A stretch of 64,000 bases of DNA from Membranipora membranacea (lineage: Eukaryota > Bryozoa > Gymnolaemata > Cheilostomatida > Membraniporidae). The translations under genes and the position numbers were made by a program. Below, one piece after another: positions 14,801-26,315 of the stretch (position 1 is its first letter; each line of letters begins with the position of its first letter). Location of the stretch: the NCBI GenBank assembly GCA_914767715.1, contig OU612068.1, positions 15,004,001 through 15,068,000 of the forward strand. Direction: 5' to 3'. The notes beneath the pieces are model-generated. The model was given only the letters and a program-made list of their open reading frames with translations, did not search any database and was not told where the DNA came from.

Positions 14801-16186
14801 CTGACCCCCTCCTTTTACAACGAGAACCTACCATAAACGGTGTGTGGTGACCGAGAGCTAGAAGTCGCAGTCCAAGTCCGTGTAGTATGTTTATCATACC
14901 AGCCACTCCAGCATATTTACCAAATGCTACCTTTCTCATTCCAGTCTTATCACAGATCCTTTCGTAATCTATCAGACGTATTTTCTGTAAAACAATATGA
15001 CCTCATCTATAACATTTGATTTTTTGTCAAAACATCAGCTGTCAGTAGCTGACATTTGTACTTTTGATACCAGTTAAGACCTAGTTATTTCTAGAATTGA
15101 CGTTATGAAATAGTCCATCAATTAATTCCATTGAAACGGCAAAAATAGAAGAGCGCCACAACACCAAAACATTCACAAATTATTTTTTCAGGGATGGCGA
15201 GATGGCGAAATCGGTTAGCGCGCTTGCTATTCACAGCCATGTTTGGGTTGAAGAAAACTACAAAGTTAAAATCATTTCTTACGTGGTATGATATCGTGTA
15301 CTTTTATTTACCTTTTGAGGTGATCAGCCAGCAAAACAGATTTGAGAAATAATTGGACTTGGTATATTTATTATATAGGTTCCATTTCATGTCAGCCAAC
15401 AACTAGTTAATCACATCTTTATTACCAATACAGATTACTGTCACAACAGCCAGTTATTGCAGCGTTTTTTTTATCATCATTGAATAATTTTTATGAGCTG
15501 ACAAGGACATGAGGACAGACCAGTTTTTATTGTCTTCCATACATCCCCACAAAAAATTTATTTTACGGACCTTCTCCAACATGGCGTCCAATAAGCTCAT
15601 ATTAGCTTCCTGTGCTTTTATAGTATGAGAGAAGAAGGCATAAGTTTTCTCTGGAATGAGGCTGTCGATTGGCACCTGTTTGACACCAAGTATCAGTGAC
15701 GCTCCGCTAATATCCTCATCTATGATCGCTCCAGCTTGCCTATACTCCTGCAGATAGAATTATATCTTAAATTTCACATATGTAGTTTAGTGAGATATTA
15801 ATCAAAAAAATTAAGATGTCAACCATGGTCAATCAGAGCTTTTTCTCATGTTTACAACAGCTTTATTGTGTGTCATCAGCTCTGAGCGACACTTCACATG
15901 AAGTAAACTGCCTCTGTGATATCAAACTATGATTATATCAACAAACCTCCATTGAATATGCTCGCCTGTTGCTGGGCTGTACAACGACTTCAATATCATG
16001 TTTTCTAATATGGCGAACATCAGATGGTGACAGAGGAGCGCGTCTCTCCCATACAGAATTATCTTCTCTCCTAATGGCCAGTGTAGGCTTGTTGCTAGCA
16101 TATCTACATCCACTCAGCGTGACCCAATGTTTATTGTGCATACATAACTGTCGACAGCCCTGTCTAGACATCGACCAGAGAGGCAT
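5884..16186 (-). CDS. AASS: Alpha-aminoadipic semialdehyde synthase (bifunctional LKR/SDH)
   Basis: Mitochondrial enzyme for the first two steps of lysine breakdown: lysine plus 2-oxoglutarate to saccharopine, then to glutamate and aminoadipic semialdehyde. Exons, minus strand: 16186-15947, 15747-15571, 14984-14832, 14339-14193, 13455-13377, 13172-13045, 12851-12700, 12347-12225, 11491-11380, 11196-11137, 10372-10302, 9760-9642, 9275-9035, 8856-8683, 8506-8431, 8246-8086, 7817-7715, 7586-7471, 7064-6976, 6765-6580 and 5999-5884. All junctions keep phase and give 940 codons, close to the vertebrate enzyme. Residues 1 to about 30 are Arg-rich and acid-poor, like a mitochondrial presequence. LKR domain at about 36-455: [61 protein letters not shown] domain at about 493-930: [54 protein letters not shown]. 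The start at 16186 is the first ATG before the presequence-like stretch. A dehydrogenase-only duplicate lies directly downstream. Confidence 0.95.
12442..12456 (+). repeat. Poly-G run
   Basis: Homopolymer G run in an AASS intron. Similar runs occur at about 23838, 43205 and, as poly-C, 18727 and 24756. Their lengths may be unreliable in the assembly. Confidence 0.7.
13707..13850. repeat. Diverged small inverted-repeat element (same family as 57641-57750)
   Basis: Begins ctagatcaagtttgatcc and contains gcctgcatttggaattgct and, inverted, aaatccaaatgcaggg. These modules recur at 57641-57750, 21720-21805, 36800-36880 and 38685-38735. It is intronic in AASS. Edges are uncertain. Confidence 0.45.
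14093..14172 (+). repeat. tRNA-derived SINE, 3' part
   Basis: Matches the 3' half of the better copy at 45143-45294: a B-box-like gggttcatgccccact, then gggagctttcat, then cagcacccttgggtgtata. It lies in an AASS intron. Similarity judged by eye. Confidence 0.6.
15191..15236 (+). repeat. tRNA-derived SINE, 5' part
   Basis: Matches the A-box end of the copy at 45143-45294: gggatggcgagatggcgaaa, then tcggttagcgcgcttgctat, then ttcac. The match stops abruptly, so this is a truncated insertion. It lies in an AASS intron. Confidence 0.6.
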
Positions 16187-17034
16187 TGCTCACTGCCAAT
16201 CACTGTGGATGGAACTGAAAAAAATGTATAAAACAATATTAGGAACAACTAATCAATAAATAGCCTTCTTATGCTGTTACGCATAGGCCTATCCATCCAT
16301 CTTATATTTATGGGCAAGCAATCGTGCTAACTCTCGTCATTTTAGCTGTCCCTCACAGAGATGGAGTATATGTCATAAATCTCTCACCACCTGGTGGAGA
16401 GACTAGACTTATACAAATCCTGGGGCAAGCAGACTTCTGGCTGACATGCACAACATTCCGCAAATGCTGACAGGACACACGTGACAACGGGACAGCCCCA
16501 AGAAACATAGTAGCCTACCGTTTAGTTAGGTCACAGGAGAACTCCTTGTCTAGAGAAAGTAGAAAATAAGAATCTTTGGGGGAATGAGCATTGATTTTTG
16601 AGGCAAACCCTTGGGATTCGCCCGACAAATCCAATCTCATTCTAATGGTCTTTAAATTAGGAAAATTCGCCCTGAATATTTTAGTCACAAGATATGCCAG
16701 AAGTGAGTGGTGGCCCTCTTATATGAACGAGAACTCTTTGGCATGCTTGTTCATCTCAGCGGTTATGGCAGTTTTTTTTAATTCTCACCGGTCACATCAA
16801 GTTCATTTGATTTTCAGAGAAGCTATAAACACAAGTCTACCAAGACTCCTTGGGTCTACAGCATTCATTATCAGGAACTGCACTGGAATGCTTGACTATA
16901 GCAGCTGTGTCCATTCAAAAGAGCAATAGGGCCTATGCAAATTTCAGTTATGCAGCAATTCGAACCGCCACAACACTGGCACAAAATTATTGCAGGTGCG
17001 GCTGTATGAAGGCATGTGCTACAGCACTCTAGGC

Positions 17035-17111
17035 ATAGGCATCTGGAGTTACAAGCATGTCCAGAAAGGGGGTGGTTGATACTGGACATGCTTGTAACTC
17101 CAGATGCCTAT
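17035..17111. repeat. Perfect inverted repeat, 30-bp arms, 17-base loop
   Basis: Arms 17035-17064 and 17082-17111 are exact reverse complements (ataggcatctggagttacaa onward). The loop is 17065-17081. No coding link seen. Confidence 0.9.
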
Positions 17112-18308
17112 AACTCTAGGCCTATACAGCAGTGTTGTGGCTGCGGACGGGTCCGCATGAATTCGTCCCGCTACTGGACTGCAGCATTGCTACGTTGTAT
17201 GAATTTGTTGGCGGGAAAAATCAGGATGTTGCATGAGCTTTGCATCATATTGTGAATCATAAAAGTTGTGCTGGCAAACAACATGGGTGGGCTGCACAAA
17301 CGAACCTGTAGACTTGTATCTCTGAGATGCTGCCCATACATACATTACATACACTATTCATACATACATTTTCTGTAGTTTTAGTCATAGGACTGCAGCA
17401 TTTCCTTACTTTTCTTGCGAAAAGTGGCAGTCCTATGGTTTCAGTAGTCATGTAAGTAATGGCAGCTTTGAGTTTGTACAAATCCAGCTTCAGTTTTGAT
17501 TTGTAGTTGCTAACTCACTGGAATCACACAAAAAGCTGCAATGAATAATAGGCCTGTGGTGTTTCTGAGAGTGTGCAGCTGCAGCAATGAACTCCCTCTC
17601 CCACAGGGAGGGGGAGATTGAGTTCATTACTGCACACATGCAGGTAAACACAGTCCAGAGGGGGAGATGGAGTTCATTGTGTGTGCAGATTCCAAACTCT
17701 AGCCTCCCCCAGGTGTGACCGGAAGGAACTTATGTTCGATTTCACTCAGACAACAATATATATATATATATAGGGCACATGCATGCAACTATGATGATGA
17801 GGAGGGACTGGCCTGGTTACCCAGCAGACACAACAGATCCCTTTCAGGTCTCCATCATAATAGATAGTGTGTAGGCCTAGTCAGTCAATATGGTGCATAT
17901 GTATGGTTGCAGTTTTAAAAGTATACCCTTATACACTACATTCAACTGTCTGTGCTTGGCATTATAACTGGTCCAGCGGCAAAAAGTCCCACTCTAGTCT
18001 CAACTGAAAGTGTTTTCTTGCCTCATTGAATTCACTTGAGGAGTTGTTTACCCATTGCGCATGTGCAAACGATAAGCTTATTTATTGCATTGTCGCTACA
18101 GTGCTGAGAGACTCGTATCACAGAGTCGATCTGCAAGCAGTGTGAGCTGTGTTGGCTCTTATCTGATTGGCTGTTGTGTTGAGCAGAGCCATCACATTGC
18201 CTAGGAGTTGTTATCTTGTCTTTCTTGCCACAGGCTTTCTTTTTTATAAGGAGCCTTTTGATGATAAAGTGACCAGTCAAATGAGTAATGTTGTAATTGA
18301 TCTCTGGC

Positions 18309-18344
18309 CAATGAACTCCCTCTTCCTCTTGAGGGAGTTCATTG
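18309..18344. repeat. Short palindrome, 14-bp arms
   Basis: caatgaactccctc and gagggagttcattg flank an 8-base spacer. A related but imperfect arrangement lies at about 17585-17630. It belongs to the palindrome population described in the findings. Confidence 0.85.
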
Positions 18345-19337
18345 CTCTGGCTATCACTTTATAAGCTATTAATACAGGAATGCAATATAATATAACTGGT
18401 CGGATATTGGAAATGTAGCAATTCGGAACTCTCAAGCGCTTTAACTGTACAAGACCATAAGTAATATAGTATATCCCCGAATGCGAGACGCAATATTCCC
18501 CCATGATTTCTATATAAAACACTTTCCATTTTACATGAATTCAATTTTCTTTTTTTGGATGTCAATTTCACAGAAAATGCTTTCAACCGTTTTATTTCAT
18601 AGTTCAGCCTAATGCTAGGATACTTGAGTTACCATTCACTCATAATCAAATATTGCTTGAGAAATGCAATTTACGACTATCTATGAAGGTACTTTACAAG
18701 TTTTCCGCTTGCGTGTGCCTAACCTCCCCCCCCCCCCCACGGATCATTCTCCCTTTCAGAAAAATCTCCAGATATTATTACGCGTAAAGTATGCTAACAG
18801 AGCAGTGCGGTTTTTTTTAACTTCGCTAAACTCATCTCAGGGTCACAAAAGGATGTAGGCCTAAGCCAGAAAACCTAATTAAATTAAATTTCCAGACTGT
18901 GACAAATATGTTTTGGAAGAGAGAAAGACTAGCCTGCCAAGGCTAGAGAAAGACACTAAATGAAATAAGTGAGCAGAGCATACGATAAAAATCTCCTTGA
19001 CAAAACAGTTTATATGGGATATCGCTGGTGCGTAGGCTTTGAGACTGCACATTATTGGCTCATGGTATTCTTATATAATGACAGGAAAAATTTCAAGGAT
19101 GAGTGGCCATGGACAGCTTTCACAAGGGCTGTCATAGCTTGGCGGTTATTATTATCATATAATAGACTAGCTATAGATAGTATAGTAGTTCAGTAATGAG
19201 TGCCAAGTTCAATGATCTCTTGAAGATTAAGTACGCTCGTTGAGCTACAAGTATTGATGATGTTTCAGTGTGTCTTCGGTCAACATTCATTAGGATAAGC
19301 AGATAAGATTAGGACGTGCCTAGTTAGTTAACGAAGT

Positions 19338-21640
19338 ATGCAGTCTTACGATGTACTTGTAGTAGGCGGTGGAATAGGAGGATTGTACACAGCATGGAGG
19401 CTTATGAAAAATACAAACCTAACTGTGTGTGTTCTGGAAGCGTCACAGAGGTTTGGTGGGAGATTTCATACTATCCTCATGCCTGGTGGCTTTCCTGCAG
19501 ATTTAGGCGCTATGAGGTGAGTTTGTTGAAGTATTTCATCACTGTTTAACCGACGTCACTCCTTGCTATAACAACGTGGAATACTGCTATTGTCGCTGTG
19601 ACACACTCAAGTAACTGGTTTTGCAATACAAAGAAAATTTGGCCCAAATGCAGTTCACCTGAATCTATCGTGGGTGTGTTACAGAATGTTGAATTTGACC
19701 ACACCATATTAGGATCAATACATAGGCTACACTACAGTGTCATTGTTCAATATCGAGATGTTAGTCTAGAGATAAGAATTTTGAACTGGTTACTTATTCA
19801 TTAATTTGAAGCCATATCCTCAAATTTTGCATTTACAAAACCATTATTCCCTAGATAATTGAGAGTTGGTGAAACAAGGAGGTCAACCATATTTCCAATC
19901 TGCTCTAATCAAGGAGTTCCTTTCCTATAAATAACTCCTTGCTCTATTACTCGGGAACAAATCAAAGCTTTGATGGTAGCCAGAGGTGGCATGAAACTTG
20001 ACAAGCAGTAACTTAACTAATGCAATAATTTAACTCATTTTTCTCTTTATGATATGGCTAATGTGTTTCCCTTTCATATACCTCCATTTTCTTTCAATCT
20101 GTTTGTATTTTCAGATATTTGCCTTTGAGCCATCCCATACTACACAGGCTGATAGATGATTTGAGTATTGAGATTGAACCGCTCTTCATCAAAAAGGAAG
20201 TACAGGAAAACAAATTCATTGGCTACTTCAAAAACCAGCGTGTATGCGATAATGAGGACCTTGTGAAACTGTACTCTGTAAAAAAGGAAGAATATCCATA
20301 CTTCACACCGGCTGGAGCACCTGTTGCAGCAGACTTACCTGTGGATGGAAATACCTATGCAGCCAAATGTAAAATGACTGGAATGTTGCTCAGAGATGTA
20401 CCAAGAAGTCTGTACCATTCTTTACCTATGAACCCAGATCTCTTGAGTTATATAGATGATCACTATCCCCTCTCATTAACTGTTGCTGATGATCTAGCAT
20501 GGCTCAGCCTTTTTCCGGCAGGCAATGATACGAATGCTTTAGCTAGATATCATTGTATCAAGGGTGGAATGGACACCCTGATCTCAAGTTTGATCACGGA
20601 TCTGCAAACAAGCAGTAGAGTTGTTCTCAGAGCTGCAGCCTGTGTAACGAAAATCGATGAAAAAAGTGACACATTTAAAGTTAGTTTCGAAAATAATATC
20701 TTCCCTCAAGTCAGTGGAAAGAAACTCATCCTTGCTTGTAATGGTCGAGGAATCGAGCATATTTCATGGAACAGTCCGTATAGCAGGACAACAGATTTGC
20801 AACGTTTGATTTCAAGAACGACACCAGCGCAGGGAATCAAGCTATTTCTTACCTATGACAGACCATGGTGGGAGGAAAACGGATTGATCTGTGGTACTCT
20901 CACGACCGATCAAACCATCAAGGAAGTAACGGCCTTCGGAAGTAGAGGAAAATCTGAGAGCTTTGCTACACTTTTAGCTGCATTCACCTATACGAACACA
21001 GAGATATTTGATGGATTAAATCAACAACGCTATCCACGCTTCGTCAACAGGGTTGGCAATATTCCAGAGGATTTTGACCCCAGTCAGCTTACTGTGGAGT
21101 ATGTGCACAGACAACTGCAGAAGATTTTTGGTTTGTTGACAATATGTATTACTTCCTTGATGTGTCGATTGCAATTATTACAAACTCTGCACACTCCTTC
21201 ATTTATACTAGACAAATTATACCAATGGTATAAAGCTATGTTGAGGTGCATGGCTTTGGGTGATGTTACAAACAGATGACACACAGGTCATTTATATAAA
21301 AAGGTTGATTTAATTTTTAGATATGGAGACCATTCCCCCACCAGTTTGTGCTGTTCAGAAGCTGTGGTTGGGCCATGAAGATACAATGGCAGCAAATTAC
21401 CAGTCTAGAGTTGGTGAGGACTCTTATCTCCTGCAATGGGATGCGCTCAAACCATTCCCAGATGCAGACATATTTATAACAGGGGATACATTTACAGCCT
21501 GTTCCAAAACTGCTGCCTTTGTTGGATGGTCAGAAGGGGTGCTGCTTAATTCCGAGAGGATAGTGGCAAACTTCTTCGGAGTTGAACCCTATTTGGACGG
21601 GCTGGAATTAAAATGTGATCGTCCGAAATCTAAGCTGTAA
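19338..21640 (+). CDS. FAD-dependent amine oxidase / L-amino-acid-oxidase-like protein
   Basis: Predicted flavin oxidoreductase that would oxidise an amine or amino acid; the substrate cannot be read from sequence. Exons: 19338-19516, 20115-21130 and 21321-21640, phases 2 and 1, giving 504 residues. The N-terminus carries the dinucleotide-binding fold: DVLVVGGGIGGLYTAWRL (GGGIGG at residues 10-15), with an acidic residue ending strand 2 in VLEAS, then RFGGR and LGAMRY. The C-terminal FAD-contact segment is ITGDTFTACSKTAAFVGWSE, followed by a helix to VANFFG; this is the usual flavin-monooxygenase/MAO layout. No signal peptide or membrane anchor is seen, so it is probably cytosolic. The long middle exon holds the variable substrate domain. 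It is divergent from AASS about 3.1 kb away. A polyamine-oxidase or LAAO subfamily assignment is not secure. Confidence 0.8.
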
Positions 21641-23114
21641 TCATTTTTGAGTACATTCAGTGGCTTCTAGCACACACTCCCAAAAACTGATATTGTTTGG
21701 ATCAAGAATGATTTCCGAATTTGGAGTTGCCCCCTTCAAACCGCCCACTGCTCACCAGTAGAATTGAAACATCCAGAATGCGGGAAAATTGGATCAAACT
21801 TGATATGGGTATTGTTGTGGTGTACTGTTATAGTGTTTGTTACGTTGGCTGTTTTGGTGTGCTGATACGATGCCTTTTACGGTGGGCCATCATGGTGTAC
21901 TGTGAGGGTTTGCTGTCACTGTGTATTGTCACTGTGTGTAACTCATATTCCTTGTTCTACTATATCCTCTAACAAAGAACGATTTAATTTAACAGTTATC
22001 TAAGCTCTATTTTCAACTGTAGATATTGTAGCTACGGATCGGTTTGTCAAACTTGCAAGTTAACAGTGAACATACAAGTGATAAGATTGAACCTAATAAA
22101 AGCCGGAAAGAGAGTACAACGCAAATCATATTAAAGTATCAAGTATTGATATCTAATCTGTCTGGCTTGTACCAAGGAGTAAACTCCTTGGTCGTAGCAC
22201 AAAAACTATATAGTCCAGTGGCAGTGTAACATTTAGATCATATAACCCCCCATGGATACGACCCTGACTGCTAAAGATGTGAAAACAGCGGTGCTTCAAA
22301 TAATCCTTTATCACAGGAGTGTAGGGTTCAGCTGATCCTATCTAATCCTATCTAATCCGAGCTGATCCCATTTCACTTTACTCGGCTTTACTTTGATTTG
22401 CCTGGTTTTAATTTGAATAATGGATTCTTATGATGAATTGTTTGTTTGTTTGTTTAATTTATACTCTTTGTCCAAAGATGTTTACATCGAGATAAAAAGC
22501 CCCCTTGGAGAGAGAAAATAATAAATAATAAATTGTAAAAACAGAAACAATTTAAACTTGTTAGGCTAGATAGTCTTTGTTTTTTAAGATTGCCTTGCTA
22601 CATTTCACAGTTCGTGACCGTTTTATATACAGATCAGTTTGACACTTTCTTACAGATCTCTGTGGTCTTACGTTGGTTTTGTTATTTAGGCGGTTTCTCA
22701 GCAGATGTTCTGGGTTATTGACGATTCTCAGCACATAGGTTGAGCATACGTCATGGAGTAAATCGCAAAGTGGTGTTAACTTAGCAGCGTTGAGTCTATC
22801 GATATAATGTTCATGTTGAATGTTGAATCATGGTAACATTGTGAGAAGGGGCGACTGTGACAGATTAATATAAATGGGCTGGAAGTCGAAAGCACATCAG
22901 TTGTTTTTCGAAGTAACCTTAAGTAAGCCTACTATATTGTTTGAGGAACTTCTTTATTTTCTGAACATCTAGATTATCTGAATACAAAGTTGGATATAAT
23001 AAAGATCATGGTAAATACATAACAAATCATACAGTTGGATTTCTTCTCCCTTGACCTCGAAAATAGAACCTGGGTGATGTACGCATATCGTACAGCAGCC
23101 CCCTCCTATCTTTT
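21641..23114. other. Intergenic, short repeats only
   Basis: No exon supported. It contains a fragment of the inverted-repeat family at about 21720-21805 (ggagttgccccc, then atccagaatgcggg, then ggatcaaacttgat), a 10-bp-arm palindrome at 22171-22192, and short tandem copies of ctaatcctat at about 22330-22355. A candidate AATAAA-like signal for the oxidase gene is at about 22094. Confidence 0.45.
22171..22192. repeat. Short palindrome, 10-bp arms
   Basis: accaaggagt, two bases, then actccttggt. It shares the CAAGGAGT arm with palindromes at 41658-41675 and 57241-57261. Confidence 0.8.
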
Positions 23115-24131
23115 CACTTCCATTTACAATTTTGAGTTGATAGGGTTTGACATTTGATTCTGCTAGAGTTTTTCATGCTGATCGCAATGGTTATATTGTA
23201 CCTTACACTTAGTAGCACAATAGGCGGTCAATTGCCAAAACTGCTGCCGACATAAGGGAAAATGATCAAAAAACGATGAAATGGTTTCTAAACATCCAGA
23301 ATCTGAAAGAGCATGTCATAATTAGTGGATCTTCAAGTTTGTATGGGTCTGCTATCAAAAATAGCTGAGATGCGGCCAATAACAGTTGCAATACCCCCTT
23401 GGGTCACCTGTATATAACCATCATTAAAGCGAAAGCACTCTTTAGATTTGCTGCTGCCTCTAAAACCGGCTTTGGACGTCCTTAGAGATCTGATTTTTTG
23501 TGGTGACCTTGTATTGACCCTCCCATCGCATAACACCAGTTTTCAATGCTCTGAGGGTGTCGTTTTTCAAATGGTACGTATAAGTTTCAATTGTGGTTTC
23601 ATTAAAAAATATTTTATAGGGTTATTAGCTTCAAGATCTACAAAAAGTGTGTAGTGCTGAAAAAATTATTTCTGGTCATCGCTGGTGACAATACAAAACC
23701 ACTATAGAAAAATCAGATCTGTACGAGCATTCTGAGCCAGTTTTAGGGGCGGCAACAAAATTGAAAAAGTGACTTTGCTTTAATCAAGGAGCTGTTACCC
23801 CTTGCTTTAATGATGGTTATATAACAAATGATATAGGGGGGGGGGGGATTTGCAACTGTTGTTGGTCACATCTCGGCTATTCATAATAACAGACCCATGC
23901 AAACTTGTAGATCCACTAATTATGACATGCTCTTTTAGATTTTGGATGTTTTGAAACCACATCATTATTTTTGATCGCTATCCCTTTTGCAGGCAGCGTT
24001 TTCGACAATTAACCGTCTAATGTGCAACTTAGTGTAAGGTACAATTACCATTGCGATCAGCATGAATTATGAAAAAATCTACCAGAAACAACTGTAAAAC
24101 CCTATTCACCAAAAATCGTAAATGAAGTTAC
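23115..24131. mobile_element. Foldback-type element with long imperfect terminal inverted repeats
   Basis: About 315 bases at 23115-23430 reappear inverted at 23802-24131. Examples: gcatgtcataattagtggat against atccactaattatgacatgc, and atgctgatcgcaatgg against ccattgcgatcagcat. The roughly 370-base centre has no convincing ORF. A diverged relative of the left arm and centre lies at about 42330-42800 inside another gene's intron. No target duplication could be fixed. Non-autonomous; superfamily unknown. Confidence 0.65.
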
Positions 24132-24891
24132 ATTTCTAGCCACATTTTGCATAGGCTGCAAGAGACTAACAGTAGTTTTGGATAGTAAGGATGATTGATG
24201 AACTTACAAAATGGGATTTTTGGGTCATGAGGCATGGATGTTGTTTGTAGGCAACAAATGTAGCAGATAAAATAATTCAGGGAACAACCATTCAATCTCT
24301 AGAAATTACCTACAAACAAAACTATTGGTATCTTTTAGAAATTTTTGATTGGTTAATTCTTATTGGAAATAAAATTTTACATTTATAGTTTCTTCAGAAC
24401 AAATTGAAAATCGTGTTTTCGGAAAACGAGAAAAACACAGGTGTGTACCATCATTTCTGTAAGAGATTTCATACCGTAACATCATGATCTGGTTGATAAA
24501 GACTTAGGCTTTACTTTGATTCGGAGGACAGAGTTCCTTGAGCATGTTTGTATGTCATCAGATAATATTTGGGGCGCCCTAATCTGCGTGGCAGATTATG
24601 TGGAAGACTGTGCGGAATACCGCTCACCATTGTATGCCGACAGTACAGTCAAATATTCTATAAAAGATAAAATTCAAGGCATCAGATTCATAAATTAAGC
24701 CCCGGATTAATGATCATCTCTGACACATCTGGCTGCTTACCTTGATTTTTTAACCCCCCCCCCCCTTGTCAGCAAGAATTCATCATTTCTAATGTCTATA
24801 TGTCATCATTTCTAATGTCTGCTCATGAATACCGATATTCTTGATATACTAAAATCATGCTCTCGGAGTAAACTTTATATTACGTTCTTAA

Positions 24892-25268
24892 AGGGCAACC
24901 AAGGTTTCGCAGCAATGCATTAATGGGTAGCAAATAATGTGCTGGGCAGCATCAGCTTTGTGCATTACGCGATGCAAAACTCAAAGTAGTTGCTGACTCT
25001 AAGCTGGGTAACACTTCAGTTTAGGGGAGGTTCCAAGACTTTGCTGTAATAATTATAGAACACAGGCTAAATAATAACAGGAACAGGAAACTGCTATGTG
25101 GTATTCTCTTTTAGCTGAGTTTGAGTACCTGATGGAAGAAATGTTTCACAAGAATTCTGGCTGAATAATCATCCGAATTATATTTTGTCTTTTTCCCCAT
25201 GCAGAAGGTGCAATCTGCTATTAATCAATGGCCATCAATGAGAAGTTGTTTGAAACCTTGGTTGCCCT
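24892..25268 (+). mobile_element. 377-bp MITE, copy 1, flanked by TTAA
   Basis: 17-bp perfect terminal inverted repeats, agggcaaccaaggtttc and gaaaccttggttgccct, are flanked on both sides by TTAA (24888-24891 and 25269-25272). No coding capacity. The second copy at 28464-28840 has the same length and orientation and differs at about ten positions. TTAA target duplication is the hallmark of piggyBac-type transposition, but these termini do not start with the usual CCC, so the superfamily is inferred. Confidence 0.85.
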
Positions 25269-25272
25269 TTAA

Positions 25273-25734
25273 GTGATGAAAAAGGACAGACAAAGTAATA
25301 TGGATACTATATCTCTCAAGGATCTAAAGAAAACATCAATAAAAAGACATTGTAATGGAACTTGGAAAAGAAGATGGGAGGTTTACATGAGAAACAGCTC
25401 TCAAGGAACAGAGGGCTTACTACAGGAACTAGCAGGAGACATCTCAAGAAAGGATATAGTCAGGGAGTTCTCATATATAGCGCCTTCCACAGTAGGACGA
25501 GCGTTGTCTCTCGTGGCTGGACACTGCAATCTGTTGCTACACAGGTACAAGCTTGGGCTCACCTACTGTCCAACATGCTTATGTTTAGAGGAAGATGAGT
25601 CTCCACGGCGCTTTGTAAATCACTGCACCCTGAATAGCAACAGTAGGATGCTGTGTAACATTTCGCCAGACACACCAATAAGTCTATCAAGTATTACTTC
25701 ATCATTCAGACAGGTAAATTTGCCTGAACATTAA
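25273..25734 (+). pseudogene. Non-LTR retrotransposon C-terminal fragment
   Basis: A 153-residue open frame resembling the end of non-LTR polyproteins after the RNase H domain. It has GHCNLLLHRYKLG followed by a zinc-finger-like Cys pattern, CPTCLCLEEDES then RFVNHC (C-x2-C ... H-x-C). It begins exactly at the MITE's right flank and has no upstream reverse transcriptase, so it is a remnant. It is a different element from the reverse transcriptase at 26314-27484, which has its own C-terminus. Confidence 0.6.
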
Positions 25735-26142
25735 AGCGTAAGTATTACTCTTAGTTACAGTATCACAGCGTGTATATAATACTCATTTACGCAAGTAGTT
25801 TATACTATTGGTATAACAAAAGGTAAATTTCATGCACATCCGTTATAACCATTTTGCCTTTGCTCATGTATATTTAACCATTGCTTGCTACTTTCTGATC
25901 CCCCACTCCTTAGTCCGCCAATCAAGGCACTTCACATGGTAACCCATTATTTGCCATTTTCTTGCCCATCAGCACTTAAGTTCGCTAAAGTGTATGGGGG
26001 GGCAAACTGTCGTTTTAGATTCACCTAAATCCTCTAAAGAAACCTTTGTTAACACGGATTAATCTGTTCTAATGCAGACACTGGCCGGGGCTTAATTGCC
26101 TATCGGGCTGCCAGGGTAGTTTTCTGCCTTTATACCTGCCAT

Positions 26143-26315
26143 GGCATCAGCCAAGGCGTCAGCCAAGGCGTCAGCCAAGGCGTCAGCCAAAGCGTCAGCC
26201 AAGGCGTCAGCCAAGGCGTCAGCCAAGGCGTCAGCCAAGGCGTCAGCCAAGGCGTCAGCCAAGGCGTCAGCCAAGGCGTCAGCCAAGGCGTCAGCCAAGG
26301 CGTCAGCCAAGGCGT
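26143..26315. repeat. 12-bp minisatellite, about 14 copies
   Basis: Unit gcgtcagccaag, nearly invariant. It ends where the reverse-transcriptase frame begins, so it may derive from the truncated 5' edge of that element. The minus-strand (Ala-Asp-Ala-Leu)n frame is a by-product of the repeat. Confidence 0.9.

Larger units (their letters stand above)
16187..19337. other. Divergent intergenic region between AASS and the FAD oxidase gene
   Basis: No exon could be supported; the ORFs here have no recognisable similarity and biased composition. It should hold the promoters of both flanking genes. Structures seen: a perfect 30-bp-arm hairpin at 17035-17111, an imperfect palindromic cluster around 17580-17690 built on aatgaactccctc/gagttcatt, a (TA)n run at about 17757-17771, a 14-bp-arm palindrome at 18309-18344, and a poly-C run near 18727. 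Confidence 0.5.

Noticed and set aside
16591-17255. Cluster of 60-110 codon frames in the AASS/oxidase spacer
   Set aside because: They overlap on both strands, lack homology, and part of them lies over the perfect hairpin.
18969-19196. 75-residue frame just upstream of the oxidase gene
   Set aside because: No recognisable family, no splice link to the oxidase, whose own ATG with the FAD-binding motif is at 19338.
26092-26310. Minus-strand (Ala-Asp-Ala-Leu)n open frame
   Set aside because: Made entirely by the 12-bp minisatellite, with no gene context.
26143-26315. Possible CRISPR array
   Set aside because: Contiguous 12-bp tandem units with no spacers, in an intron-bearing eukaryotic genome.
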